Of a stretch of DNA of 55,503 nucleotides, positions 33,252-42,442 are shown piece after piece. How positions within the stretch are numbered: the stretch's first letter is position 1; the number at the start of each line of letters is the position of its first letter. Under the pieces are notes generated by a model. The model made no database searches. It was not told where the DNA came from and saw only the letters and a program-made list of their open reading frames with translations. This stretch comes from Flavobacterium daejeonense DSM 17708 (GTDB taxonomy: Bacteria; Bacteroidota; Bacteroidia; Flavobacteriales; Flavobacteriaceae): NCBI RefSeq assembly GCF_000425425.1, contig NZ_AUDK01000029.1, forward strand, positions 1 through 55,503. Direction: 5' to 3'. A program made the translations under genes and the position numbers.

Positions 33252-35243
33252 ATGAAGTTGTTTCGTCTTAAGGTAATTCTTGTAGCATTTTTAATGGTAA
33301 CTTCTATGAAAGCACAAGAATTTAAAACAGGTAGGATTTCTGTTTTAGAGTTGCAAGAAAAAAAACATCCAATTGATACCAGCGCTCCGGCAGCGATTTT
33401 GTATAAAAAGGGCAGAACTTTTTTTACTTATGATATTAAGAAGGGCTTTGTGATGAATCATGAGTTTACTTATAGAATAAAAATTTACAAGAAAGGAGGA
33501 CTAAGTTGGGCTAATTTTGAAGTACCTTATTATATAGGGTATGAAAATTTAAGTGATGAAATGTTGAGTTTTTCTGATGCGGTTACGTATAATTTGGAAA
33601 ATGGAGATGTTATAAAAACTAAATTAAATAGTGAGGGTGTTTTTAAAACTAAAATTAATGATGACTGGAAAATGGCAAAATTGTCCATGCCAAATGTAAA
33701 AGCAGGTTCGGTTATTGAGTTTAGTTATTTGCTTAAGTCTGAAAATCTGGTTAGATTTCCTGTTTGTGATTTCCAATATACTATTCCTGTCAATTATGCA
33801 GAATATAAAACAGAAATACCTGAATATTATATTTATAAAACCATTTTAAAAGGATATGTTGATGTTAAATCAGATTCTAAAGTAAATCAAGGTTCTGTTA
33901 GTTTTGCTAATGAATATGGGCAAACCAGATTGATGACCTACAAGCAAATTAGCAGTAGTTATATAGCTAAAGATGTTCCTGCCTTGAAAGAGGAAGAATT
34001 TGTTGATAATATAAGGAATTATCAATGCTCTCTTCATAATGAATTAGAAAGAACACGATTTCCCGAGCAGCCTGTTAAAGATTATTCTGTTACTTGGGAA
34101 GGGGTTGCTAAAACTATTTTTGAGAATAAAAATTTTGGAAACCAATTAGCAGAAATTAATTATTTAGTTAATGATGTTAAATTACTTCTAAAAAGTGAAG
34201 ATTCTAAGGATGAAAGACTTAAGAAGATTTTTAAGTTTGTTCAGGAAAAAATGAATTGGAATCAGGAATATGGTTATTATGCAGATAAAGGTGTTGTTAA
34301 GGCTTATGAAGAAAGAACTGGGAATGCGGCAGAAATTAATTTTATCTTGATATCGATGTTGAGATTGGCAGGTGTTGAAGCTAACCCGGTTTTAATAAGT
34401 ACAATAAATCACGGAATTCCGGTATTTCCAGGCAGGACTGTTTTTAATTATGTAGTTGCAATGGTTGATATTGATGGTAAACTAATATTGCTGGATGCAA
34501 CTCATAAATATACAACTCAGAATATTTTGCCGCTGAATGCTTTAAATTGGACCGGACGGTTAATAAAAGCCGATGGAACTTCTCAAGAAGTTAATTTGTT
34601 ACCTTCTGTTCCATCAGTAGTAAATTGTAATGTAATGGCAAAAATAGATGCATCGGGAAAGATAACGGGTGATTTGCGAAGCCGTAAAACCAATTATGAG
34701 GCTTATAGTTACAGAGAAAAATTCGCTCAGACAAATACGGATAATTATGTAGAGAGAATCGAAAATTCTTATAACGGTGTTGAAATTAGTAACTATGAAG
34801 TGAAAAATAAGAACGAAGATTTGTTAGAGCCTGTGGATGAGAGTTTTACTTTTCAATCTGTGAATCATACAGAGATTATTGGAAAAGAGTTTTTTATTAA
34901 TCCAATGTTGTTTTTTACAATGAATAAAAACCCTTTTCTTCAGGAAAACAGAAAAATGCCGGTTTATTTTGGATATCCAACTCAAAAGAAATACATGATT
35001 AATCTTGAAATTCCTGAAGGTTTTGAAGTGGAATCAATTCCAAATGGAATAAATTTGTCGGCTGGAGATGGAGCTTTGACTTTTAAATGTTTTTTGGTTA
35101 AAAATGATAACAGAATTCAGATAGCAGTACAAACTGAATTTAAAAAGACTATGGTTTCTGCTGAAGATTATTCAATGCTTAAAGATTTTTATCAAAAAAT
35201 AGTAGATAAAGAAAAAGAAAAAATAGTACTTAAAAAAATATAA
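33252..35243 (+). CDS. Secreted DUF3857/transglutaminase-like protein, catalytically lost (b)
   Basis: A 663-residue protein with a signal peptide (LKVILVAFLMVTSMKAQ). It is clearly a recent relative of the previous gene: both share LEEK/LQEKKHP-type openings, FRIKIYKK-like segments, KYTxxNILPLNALNW-type blocks and an EKIVLKKI end. The core has GNA (A359 for Cys) and FNY (Y400 for His), with D415 kept. It starts 4 bp after the previous stop, and the mazG-like gene follows 1 bp later. Confidence 0.85.
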   Translation: MKLFRLKVILVAFLMVTSMKAQEFKTGRISVLELQEKKHPIDTSAPAAILYKKGRTFFTYDIKKGFVMNHEFTYRIKIYKKGGLSWANFEVPYYIGYENLSDEMLSFSDAVTYNLENGDVIKTKLNSEGVFKTKINDDWKMAKLSMPNVKAGSVIEFSYLLKSENLVRFPVCDFQYTIPVNYAEYKTEIPEYYIYKTILKGYVDVKSDSKVNQGSVSFANEYGQTRLMTYKQISSSYIAKDVPALKEEEFVDNIRNYQCSLHNELERTRFPEQPVKDYSVTWEGVAKTIFENKNFGNQLAEINYLVNDVKLLLKSEDSKDERLKKIFKFVQEKMNWNQEYGYYADKGVVKAYEERTGNAAEINFILISMLRLAGVEANPVLISTINHGIPVFPGRTVFNYVVAMVDIDGKLILLDATHKYTTQNILPLNALNWTGRLIKADGTSQEVNLLPSVPSVVNCNVMAKIDASGKITGDLRSRKTNYEAYSYREKFAQTNTDNYVERIENSYNGVEISNYEVKNKNEDLLEPVDESFTFQSVNHTEIIGKEFFINPMLFFTMNKNPFLQENRKMPVYFGYPTQKKYMINLEIPEGFEVESIPNGINLSAGDGALTFKCFLVKNDNRIQIAVQTEFKKTMVSAEDYSMLKDFYQKIVDKEKEKIVLKKI

Positions 35244-35244
35244 A

Positions 35245-35571
35245 ATGAATCTTAAAGACGCTCAATTAAACGTAGATACCTGGATAAAAGAACACGGTGT
35301 TCGTTATTTTAATGAATTGACTAATATGGCTCAGCTTACAGAAGAAGTAGGTGAGGTAGCCCGTATTATTGCCCGTCGTTATGGGGAACAATCTGAGAAA
35401 GAAAGTGATAAGAATAAAGATTTAGGCGAAGAACTGGCCGATGTGGTTTTTGTGGTTCTGTGTCTGGCGAATCAAACCGGAGTTGATTTGCAGGCTGCTT
35501 TTGATAAAAAAATGGATCTAAAATCGGTACGCGATAAAGACCGTCACAAAAACAACGAAAAATTGAAATAA
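35245..35571 (+). CDS. MazG-like nucleotide pyrophosphohydrolase
   Basis: A 108-residue all-helical protein. The EExxE metal motif is LTEEVGEVAR and the second acidic set is LGEELADVVF, typical of the short MazG/iMazG type. It would cleave nucleoside triphosphates to monophosphates and pyrophosphate. It is tightly joined to the upstream DUF3857 gene, probably by chance of gene order. aroA follows after 112 bp. Confidence 0.9.
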   Translation: MNLKDAQLNVDTWIKEHGVRYFNELTNMAQLTEEVGEVARIIARRYGEQSEKESDKNKDLGEELADVVFVVLCLANQTGVDLQAAFDKKMDLKSVRDKDRHKNNEKLK

Positions 35572-35683
35572 TTATCAGTTGCGAATTATGAATTGTGAAT
35601 TGGGAGTGCTAAATTGCGCCTTCAAAATTATGAATGTTAAAAACGCAGGAATAATTATAATTCATACCTAATAATTTTCTAAA

Positions 35684-36913
35684 ATGAATTTACTACTACA
35701 AACAACCCATTCTAATCTAAATGCTCAAATTGAAGTAACAGGATCTAAAAGTGAAACCAACAGATTGTTGTTGTTACAGGCATTATTTCCTAATATTACT
35801 TTGAGCAATACTTCTAATTCTGACGATAGTGAGGTAATGCAAATGGCTTTGAGTGGTAATGAAGAAGTAGTAGATATTCATCACGCCGGAACAGCGATGC
35901 GTTTTCTTACCGCATTTTTTGCTGTAAAAGAAGGACGCGAAGTAATTTTAACAGGTTCCAGTCGTATGCAGGAACGTCCGGTTAAAATTTTAGTGGAAGC
36001 CTTACGTCAGTTAGGCGCTGATATTTCTTTCCTGAAAGAAGAAGGCTATCCGCCGATTAAAATTAAAGGACAAAAAATCACCCAATCTAAAGTAACGATG
36101 GCAGCTAATGTGAGCAGTCAGTATATTTCGGCTTTGTTATTAGTAGCACCAAAATTAGAAAACGGAATTGAGTTGACTTTAGAAGGAGAGATTACTTCTA
36201 TTCCTTATATCAAAATGACTTTGGCTTTGCTAAATGATTTGAATATTCAAACCAGTTTTGAAGGCAATGTGATTAAAGTGTATCCAAAACAAGAAGTAGA
36301 ATCGAAAGAAATGACCGTTGAGTCCGACTGGAGTTCGGCTTCTTACTTTTTTAGTTTAGCGGCACTTGCTGATGAAGCTAATATTACGCTAAGCAGTTAC
36401 AAACAATCCAGTTTACAGGGAGATTCGGCCTTAGTTTCAATATATAAAGAAATGGGTGTGGAAACGCAATTCAACGGCAATAGCATTACCTTAACTAAAA
36501 ATAAAAAGTTCAAATTTCAAGATGTAACTTTTGATTTGAATAATACCCCGGATATTGCCCAAACTATTGTGGTAACCTGTCTTGGTTTAGGAATCGGATG
36601 TCATTTGACGGGACTTCATACTTTAAAAATTAAAGAAACGGATCGATTGGAAGCCTTGCGAATTGAGTTGAGCAAGTTAGGAGCTAATATTTCTGTAACC
36701 AATGACAGTTTGACTTTGGTCGCTACTTCAGAGATTAATCCGAATATAAGAATAGGAACTTACAACGATCATAGAATGGCAATGGCTTTTGCGCCTTTAG
36801 CTTTAAAAGTGCCAATTATTATCGAAAATGCCGATGTGGTTTCTAAATCTTACCCTGATTTTTGGGCAGATATGGAAAAATTAGGTTATAAAGTTTCCGA
36901 TTTAATAGGTTAA
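35684..36913 (+). CDS. aroA: 3-phosphoshikimate 1-carboxyvinyltransferase (EPSP synthase)
   Basis: Sixth step of the shikimate pathway, joining shikimate-3-phosphate and PEP. The 409-residue protein has GSKSETNR near residue 20, HAGTAMRFLTAFFA, the LTGSSRMQERPV loop and the late KETDRLEAL and NDHRMAMAFA blocks. It supplies chorismate for the Phe/Tyr operon at 17797-21883 but is a separate unit. Confidence 0.95.
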   Translation: MNLLLQTTHSNLNAQIEVTGSKSETNRLLLLQALFPNITLSNTSNSDDSEVMQMALSGNEEVVDIHHAGTAMRFLTAFFAVKEGREVILTGSSRMQERPVKILVEALRQLGADISFLKEEGYPPIKIKGQKITQSKVTMAANVSSQYISALLLVAPKLENGIELTLEGEITSIPYIKMTLALLNDLNIQTSFEGNVIKVYPKQEVESKEMTVESDWSSASYFFSLAALADEANITLSSYKQSSLQGDSALVSIYKEMGVETQFNGNSITLTKNKKFKFQDVTFDLNNTPDIAQTIVVTCLGLGIGCHLTGLHTLKIKETDRLEALRIELSKLGANISVTNDSLTLVATSEINPNIRIGTYNDHRMAMAFAPLALKVPIIIENADVVSKSYPDFWADMEKLGYKVSDLIG

Positions 36914-36989
36914 AAAAAGCTTTTATATTTCTAAAACACTGATGCTTCGGAGGTTTGTTGTTTTAATTTTAAATTAAACAGCAAAATAC

Positions 36990-37021
36990 TTGACATCGCC
37001 TATTTCACAATCGTATATTTG
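36990..37021 (+). promoter_or_regulatory. Promoter of queA
   Basis: TTG (36990-36992), a 21-nt spacer and TATATTTG (37014-37021) match the phylum consensus. Confidence 0.75.
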
Positions 37022-37086
37022 CAGCCGATTATAATATTAAGAATCAAACCTTAAGACTTATAACTCATAACATATAACTTTTTTGA

Positions 37087-38136
37087 ATGAAATTATCACA
37101 TTTTAATTTTGACTTACCAAAAGAACTTTTAGCTGAATTTCCGGCTGAAAACAGAGATGAAGCTCGTTTAATGGTAATTGATAGAAAAAAACAAACTATC
37201 GAACACCGAATGTTCAAAGACATTATCGATTATTTTGATGATGGAGATGTAATGATTTTGAATAATACCAAAGTTTTTCCAGCTCGTTTATACGGTAACA
37301 AAGAAAAAACAGGGGCAAGAATTGAAGTGTTTTTGCTAAGAGAATTAAATGCTGAACAACGTCTTTGGGATGTATTAGTAGATCCTGCCCGTAAAATCAG
37401 AATTGGAAATAAATTATATTTCGGTGATGATGATTCGTTAGTGGCTGAGGTTATTGATAATACTACTTCCCGCGGAAGAACACTACGTTTTCTTTACGAT
37501 GGTTCTTACGAAGAATTCAGAAATAAATTGACTGAACTTGGAGAAACTCCAATTCCTAAATACATCAACAGAGAGGTAACTCCTGAGGACGCTGAGCGTT
37601 ATCAAACGATTTATGCTAAAGAAGAAGGAGCTGTGGCTGCGCCAACGGCAGGTTTACATTTTTCTAAGCATTTATTGAAAAGACTGGAAATTAAAGGCGT
37701 GAACTTTGCCGAAGTTACACTTCACGTAGGTTTAGGGACTTTTAATCCGGTTGAGGTTGAAGATTTATCAAAACACAAAATGGATTCTGAAGAGTTAAAA
37801 ATTACTCAGGAAGCCTGTGATATTGTAAATGAGGCTAAAGCCAAAAGAAAACGTGTTTGTGCAGTAGGAACCACTTCTATGCGTGCTATTGAAAGTTCGG
37901 TTTCTTCACAAAACACCTTGAATCCGTATGAAGGATGGACTAATAAATTTATCTTTCCTCCACACGATTTTAGTGTGGCTAACTGTATGGTGACTAATTT
38001 TCATACACCAAAGTCAACTTTGTTAATGATGATTTCGGCATTTTGCGGTCATGATTTAATGAAAAAAGCTTATGAAGAAGCCATCAAAGAAAAGTATAAA
38101 TTCTATTCTTACGGTGACGCAATGTTAATTCTATAA
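37087..38136 (+). CDS. queA: S-adenosylmethionine:tRNA ribosyltransferase-isomerase
   Basis: Makes epoxyqueuosine on tRNA by moving the ribosyl group of SAM to preQ1. It has 349 residues, the full length. Blocks seen are LAEFPAENRDEARLMV, MILNNTKVFPARL, GAVAAPTAGLHF, VTLHVGLGTFNPV and FHTPKSTLLMMISAF. queE, an earlier step in the same modification, lies at 51672. Confidence 0.96.
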   Translation: MKLSHFNFDLPKELLAEFPAENRDEARLMVIDRKKQTIEHRMFKDIIDYFDDGDVMILNNTKVFPARLYGNKEKTGARIEVFLLRELNAEQRLWDVLVDPARKIRIGNKLYFGDDDSLVAEVIDNTTSRGRTLRFLYDGSYEEFRNKLTELGETPIPKYINREVTPEDAERYQTIYAKEEGAVAAPTAGLHFSKHLLKRLEIKGVNFAEVTLHVGLGTFNPVEVEDLSKHKMDSEELKITQEACDIVNEAKAKRKRVCAVGTTSMRAIESSVSSQNTLNPYEGWTNKFIFPPHDFSVANCMVTNFHTPKSTLLMMISAFCGHDLMKKAYEEAIKEKYKFYSYGDAMLIL

Positions 38137-38164
38137 TCACTATAAAAGGTTAATTCATAAAAGA

Positions 38165-38192
38165 AACCTGTCATTCTTGACGGGTTTTTTTG
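38165..38192. terminator. Terminator between queA and the SIMPL gene
   Basis: Stem AACCTGTCA (38165-38173) with TGACGGGTT (38178-38186), one G-T pair, then a T run. The genes converge here. Confidence 0.8.
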
Positions 38193-38210
38193 TTGTTATA
38201 GAAATTATTT

Positions 38211-38945
38211 TTAGTTTACCTGATAAACCAGCTTTACTGTAATGGTAGCTGTTTTATTTTTAGATTGGGTGTTAAATGAACCGCCGTAAGAGTAATCTTC
38301 AGAGGAATTTTGACCAATAATTTGAAAAACACCCATGTCTGATTTTTTTAGATTTCCCAGCTTAGCATCGGCATTCTCGGCAATACTTTTGGCTCTGGTG
38401 CTGGCATCTTTAGTCGCTTCGGCTATCATTTTTATTTTTAATTCAGCCAGTTTAGTATAATAATATTCGGGAGCATTAGAATAAAATTCAATTCCCGAAT
38501 TAATTAATTCACTGGATTGTCGGGATATTTCTTCAATTTTATTAACCTCTTTAGACTGTATACTTACGCTTTGCGTTAATGTGAAACCAGTAAATGTACT
38601 TTGTCTTAGAGTTCCGTTTTCGTTGTAAGTGGTCTCAAAATCTTTATTGAAATTTACTGCCGAAAAAACAATTTCATTTGATTTAATTCCTTTGCCGGCT
38701 AAATAACTTTTGATTTTGTCCCTGTCAATATCCAGTAAAGCGTAGGCTTCTTTTAAAGTGGTGCTTTTTCGTGAAAAAGATCCGCTCCAAACAATTAAAT
38801 CGGAAACAAAATCAGTTTTTCCTAATCCGGTAACGCTTATCGTATCAGTGTTTTTATTACGATTTTGAAAAGCATTTGAAAATAAGTAAGCTGATATTAC
38901 AATGGCTAAGGCAATAATAATGACACCTGAATTGTTTTTAATCAT
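38211..38945 (-). CDS. SIMPL-domain (DUF541) protein
   Basis: A 244-residue protein with one N-terminal membrane anchor (GVIIIALAIVISAYLF) and a periplasmic SIMPL domain opening ISVTGLGKTDFVSDL. This domain is found in oxidative-stress and outer-membrane-linked proteins such as E. coli YggE and in BP26. Function is not established. It ends in a conserved TATITVKLVYQV strand. Confidence 0.88.
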   Translation of the reverse strand: MIKNNSGVIIIALAIVISAYLFSNAFQNRNKNTDTISVTGLGKTDFVSDLIVWSGSFSRKSTTLKEAYALLDIDRDKIKSYLAGKGIKSNEIVFSAVNFNKDFETTYNENGTLRQSTFTGFTLTQSVSIQSKEVNKIEEISRQSSELINSGIEFYSNAPEYYYTKLAELKIKMIAEATKDASTRAKSIAENADAKLGNLKKSDMGVFQIIGQNSSEDYSYGGSFNTQSKNKTATITVKLVYQVN

Positions 38946-39089
38946 AGCTAAATGTTTTTAATTCAGTCAAATATAATTAAATGAAGATTAAAATGTAATA
39001 ATTTGATTGTATTTTTTTATTTGTAAGTGTTTCGTAATTCAGTTGTTTCTTTTTTTAATTATTTTTACCTGACAAAAGAAAACTGTATT

Positions 39090-40367
39090 ATGATTTTCGA
39101 AAACACGAAAGCTTTTGCCCAACAATTGGACGCTCAGGACAACTTACATAAATATAGAGATGAATTCCATTTTCCAAAAGTGAATGATAAACAAGTTATT
39201 TATTTTACCGGAAATTCATTAGGCTTACAGCCCAAACGGACAAAGGCTTATGTAGATGAAATCATGAATGATTGGGCTAATCTGGCTGTGGAAGGACATT
39301 TTTATGCCGAAAAACCCTGGTGGGATTATCAGGAAAGATTTTCGAAACCTTTGAGTAAAATTGTAGGTGCTAAGCCGGCCGAGGTTACGGTGATGAATAC
39401 GCTAACGGTCAATTTACATTTGTTGATGGTTTCTTTTTATCAGCCTGATGCCAAACGATTCAAAATTATTTGTGAAGAAAAAGCATTTCCTTCTGATCAG
39501 TATATGTTGCAAAGTCAGGTTAAATTTCATGGATTTAAGCCTGAAGAAGCCATTGTTGAAATAAATAGAAGGGAGGGTGAACATAATATTCGTACCGAAG
39601 ATATTATTGCAAAAATCAATGAAGTAGGTGATGAATTGGCTTTGGTATTAATTGGCGGAGTCAATTATTACACCGGGCAGGTTTTTAATATGAAAGCAAT
39701 TACGGCAGTCGGTCATCAGGTTGGTGCTTATGTGGGTTGGGATTTAGCTCATGCTGCCGGAAATGTAAAATTAGAATTACATGAATGGAATATTGATTTC
39801 GCGGCCTGGTGCAGTTACAAGTATATGAATGCAGGCCCCGGAAATGCTTCGGGTTGTTTTGTGCACAAAAAACATCATCATAATGCTGACTTGCCCAGAT
39901 TTGCAGGCTGGTGGGGACACAATAAAGAACGTCGTTTTAAAATGGAACCTAATTTTGATCCGGTTCATGGAGCGGATGGTTGGCAAATAAGTAATTTGCC
40001 GGTTTTGTCATTGGCTCCTTATCTGGCTTCGGTTGAAATGTTTGCCGAAATTGGAATGGAAGCTTTAATAGAAAAAAGAGATCAGATTACAGCTTATTTA
40101 GAATTTATTCTTCACGAAATTGATAAAGAAGTGCAAGGGGATTTTGAAATCATTACGCCTTCTAATCCGTTCGAAAGAGCTTGTCAGTTGTCGGTTTTTC
40201 TGCATGGTGAAGGACGCAGCCTGTTTGACTACTTAATGAAAAATGGCGTGATTGTCGATTGGCGGGAACCAAATGTAATTCGCCTGGCGCCTGTTCCTTT
40301 GTATTGTTCTTTTGAAGATATGTACAATTTTGGACAAATATTAAAAAGAGGAATTTTAGAGAAATAG
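39090..40367 (+). CDS. kynU: Kynureninase
   Basis: A PLP enzyme that cleaves kynurenine or 3-hydroxykynurenine, giving (3-hydroxy)anthranilate and alanine. I use the ATG at 39090 (MIFENTKAFAQQLD), which gives 425 residues; an in-frame ATG at 39027 would add an unconserved hydrophobic tail. Blocks are FTGNSLGLQPKRTK, VMNTLTVNLHLL, GWDLAHAAGN and the PLP lysine motif WCSYKYMNAGPG. kmo, the preceding step, lies 2 kb downstream. Confidence 0.95.
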   Translation: MIFENTKAFAQQLDAQDNLHKYRDEFHFPKVNDKQVIYFTGNSLGLQPKRTKAYVDEIMNDWANLAVEGHFYAEKPWWDYQERFSKPLSKIVGAKPAEVTVMNTLTVNLHLLMVSFYQPDAKRFKIICEEKAFPSDQYMLQSQVKFHGFKPEEAIVEINRREGEHNIRTEDIIAKINEVGDELALVLIGGVNYYTGQVFNMKAITAVGHQVGAYVGWDLAHAAGNVKLELHEWNIDFAAWCSYKYMNAGPGNASGCFVHKKHHHNADLPRFAGWWGHNKERRFKMEPNFDPVHGADGWQISNLPVLSLAPYLASVEMFAEIGMEALIEKRDQITAYLEFILHEIDKEVQGDFEIITPSNPFERACQLSVFLHGEGRSLFDYLMKNGVIVDWREPNVIRLAPVPLYCSFEDMYNFGQILKRGILEK

Positions 40368-40385
40368 CTATTTTATAAGAAAATA

Positions 40386-40422
40386 AAAGTCCCCTGAGAA
40401 TTAATTTTCAAGGGACTTTTTT
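40386..40422. terminator. Terminator between kynU and the 607-residue gene
   Basis: Stem AAAGTCCCCTGA (40386-40397) with TCAAGGGACTTT (40408-40419), one mismatch, followed by T residues. It is flanked by converging genes. Confidence 0.85.
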
Positions 40423-40426
40423 GTGG

Positions 40427-42250
40427 TTAAGCTATTTGTAATTTTGGTATTTCAATGTTGTTGATTTCGTTTTTTAAAAGCTCAAATTGTTTTGAAATTT
40501 CTTTTTTGATGGTTTCAAAATTCGAAATGACAGCAAAAAGATTTTGGTAATACCCAATTCCTTCTAAAAGATTGGATTTGAAAGCTTCCAGTTTTTTAGT
40601 TTTAGCATTATTGATTTCTTGTCCAATAGCCTGGATGTCATTTTTTAAATAATCGATGTACATCTTTAGTTCCTTTATAAAGAAATGAGGGCGGTTTGGA
40701 TTTTGTAAAACCGAGTCGTTTCCATAAATATGCTGAATCATTTTAGAAAGGGAAACTTCCTGATCAAAATAAGCGATATTAGGTCCCGGACAAATAACCA
40801 CTCCCTGATCCTGTCCTTTTATTTTAATGTTGTTTTCTAAATAGGAAGCATTGGCTAAGCCAACACAAAGGCAGGATTTTACCGTAATGTTTTGTTTGGC
40901 TTTTTCATAATTCTCTAAGGAGATATTATTTTTATTTGCTTCTAATTCTTCCAGTTTGGAATCCTGATATTTCTTGGAAGCGGTACAAATTCCGTTGCCT
41001 TCGGCATCTTTATTCAGCGCAAGAAACTTTTTAGGGCAGGAACTTCCGGCTTTGTTTTCTTCAATGCGTCGTTGTTTTATTTTTTCGTTGGTTGTTCCTC
41101 GCAAAGTGTTAAACGGAACGCCTAAAGGAGAAATCTGACTTAAGTATAAATCTTCTTCTTTGGCATCAATTAATAAATTACGGGTATTTTGATCCACCGA
41201 AGTTGCTTCGGGAACTAATAAAAACGGAGAACCCCAGCCTACAGAATCAACCTGATAATAATCTAACAAAAAGTCGTGTTCTTCGGCAGTTCCTACGCCA
41301 CCTTGTACCGTGATTTTTAGTTCTAAAGGCTCGTTTGGAATGTATTTTCCTTTTTGTTCTAATGCTTTTATCATCAATTCATGAGATGATTCAATGAGTT
41401 GTGCTTTCTTTTGTTTAAATTCTTCTAAGATAGGACCTAATAAAAATCCTTCGGTTGCAAAAGCGTGTCCGCCGCAATTTAATCCGGACTCGATTCGGTA
41501 TTCAGAAACCCAAAGTCCTTTTTTAGCTAAGAAATTACCTTGTATCATTGCTGAGCGAAAATCACTTACTTTGAGTACAATTTTCTTTTTTAAATTCTTG
41601 TTCTCATCTGGGAAAAAATCTTCGAAGTTTTCAAAATAGCTGTATAATCTTGGATTCATTCCGGCCGAAAGTACAATAGAAGAATTCACGGTACTATTAG
41701 CAAAACCTCTCAAAGCAGCATGAGCATCATTGTAAATTACAGGCAATTGTTCGTTTTTGTCGAAATTATCTTTGTCTAATTTCGTCATGATGTTCACATC
41801 AATCGAACCGGCTGAAAGTTGTTTTTCAATATAGTTTTGGATGTTTTGTTTCCAGTTTGTTCCTTCGTCAAGAAAAGCTTGCAGTCCTTTTTTAATTTCC
41901 GATTTGTTAGGTAGAATAGCAATGTAATTTTCTAAAGCTTCTTTGCTTTCGGCTAATTCATTTTTGAGATTTTCAAATTTCTCTTTTACTATTTTGTCTA
42001 CAAAGTTTAAATAAGAAGTAATGCGTTTGGCTCTGTAATCGGCAACTTTTTTTGAAATTTCCTGATAAGGTACATTGAATTTTTGATGATAAAAAGCATT
42101 CATTTTTTCAATCAGTTCATCATCTGCCAGCGATATTACCGAGGAAATTCCATATTGCGCTACGCGAATCGGGCTGTCTATGGTGTAGGCAAGGCCCATT
42201 ACCGGAATATGGAAGTTATGTAGCGGTTTTTGAATCTTTGTCATGTTCAT
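40427..42250 (-). CDS. Uncharacterised cysteine-bearing protein between kynU and kmo
   Basis: I do not firmly recognise this 607-residue protein. It has no signal or membrane segment. The middle holds GGHAFATEG (260-268) and a glycine-rich VQGGVGTAEEH (315-325) followed by DSVGWGSPFLLVPEA, which recall flavin TIM-barrel enzymes of the nitronate monooxygenase type. The C-terminal third holds C405, C422, C460, C462 and C487, which could form an Fe-S site. Residues 85-145 and 510-600 are coiled-coil-like. The ATG at 42250 or 42244 starts it. It lies on the opposite strand between two kynurenine-pathway genes, so a linked redox role is a guess. Confidence 0.6.
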   Translation of the reverse strand: MNMTKIQKPLHNFHIPVMGLAYTIDSPIRVAQYGISSVISLADDELIEKMNAFYHQKFNVPYQEISKKVADYRAKRITSYLNFVDKIVKEKFENLKNELAESKEALENYIAILPNKSEIKKGLQAFLDEGTNWKQNIQNYIEKQLSAGSIDVNIMTKLDKDNFDKNEQLPVIYNDAHAALRGFANSTVNSSIVLSAGMNPRLYSYFENFEDFFPDENKNLKKKIVLKVSDFRSAMIQGNFLAKKGLWVSEYRIESGLNCGGHAFATEGFLLGPILEEFKQKKAQLIESSHELMIKALEQKGKYIPNEPLELKITVQGGVGTAEEHDFLLDYYQVDSVGWGSPFLLVPEATSVDQNTRNLLIDAKEEDLYLSQISPLGVPFNTLRGTTNEKIKQRRIEENKAGSSCPKKFLALNKDAEGNGICTASKKYQDSKLEELEANKNNISLENYEKAKQNITVKSCLCVGLANASYLENNIKIKGQDQGVVICPGPNIAYFDQEVSLSKMIQHIYGNDSVLQNPNRPHFFIKELKMYIDYLKNDIQAIGQEINNAKTKKLEAFKSNLLEGIGYYQNLFAVISNFETIKKEISKQFELLKNEINNIEIPKLQIA

Positions 42251-42442
42251 ACAATCATTTTTAATTTGCGCAAAGTTTGTAAAAAGGATTCGCTTAAAAG
42301 CTGATAAATATCATGTTGGTAACGAAGTGAACGATGCTTTTTTATTAGATGTAATGCTGTTTTTGTACTGATGTTTTTGGAATTTGCAATGGGGTTCAAA
42401 TAATAAATTAGTAATTTTGGTTAATACTTTTATAGAAAAAAT

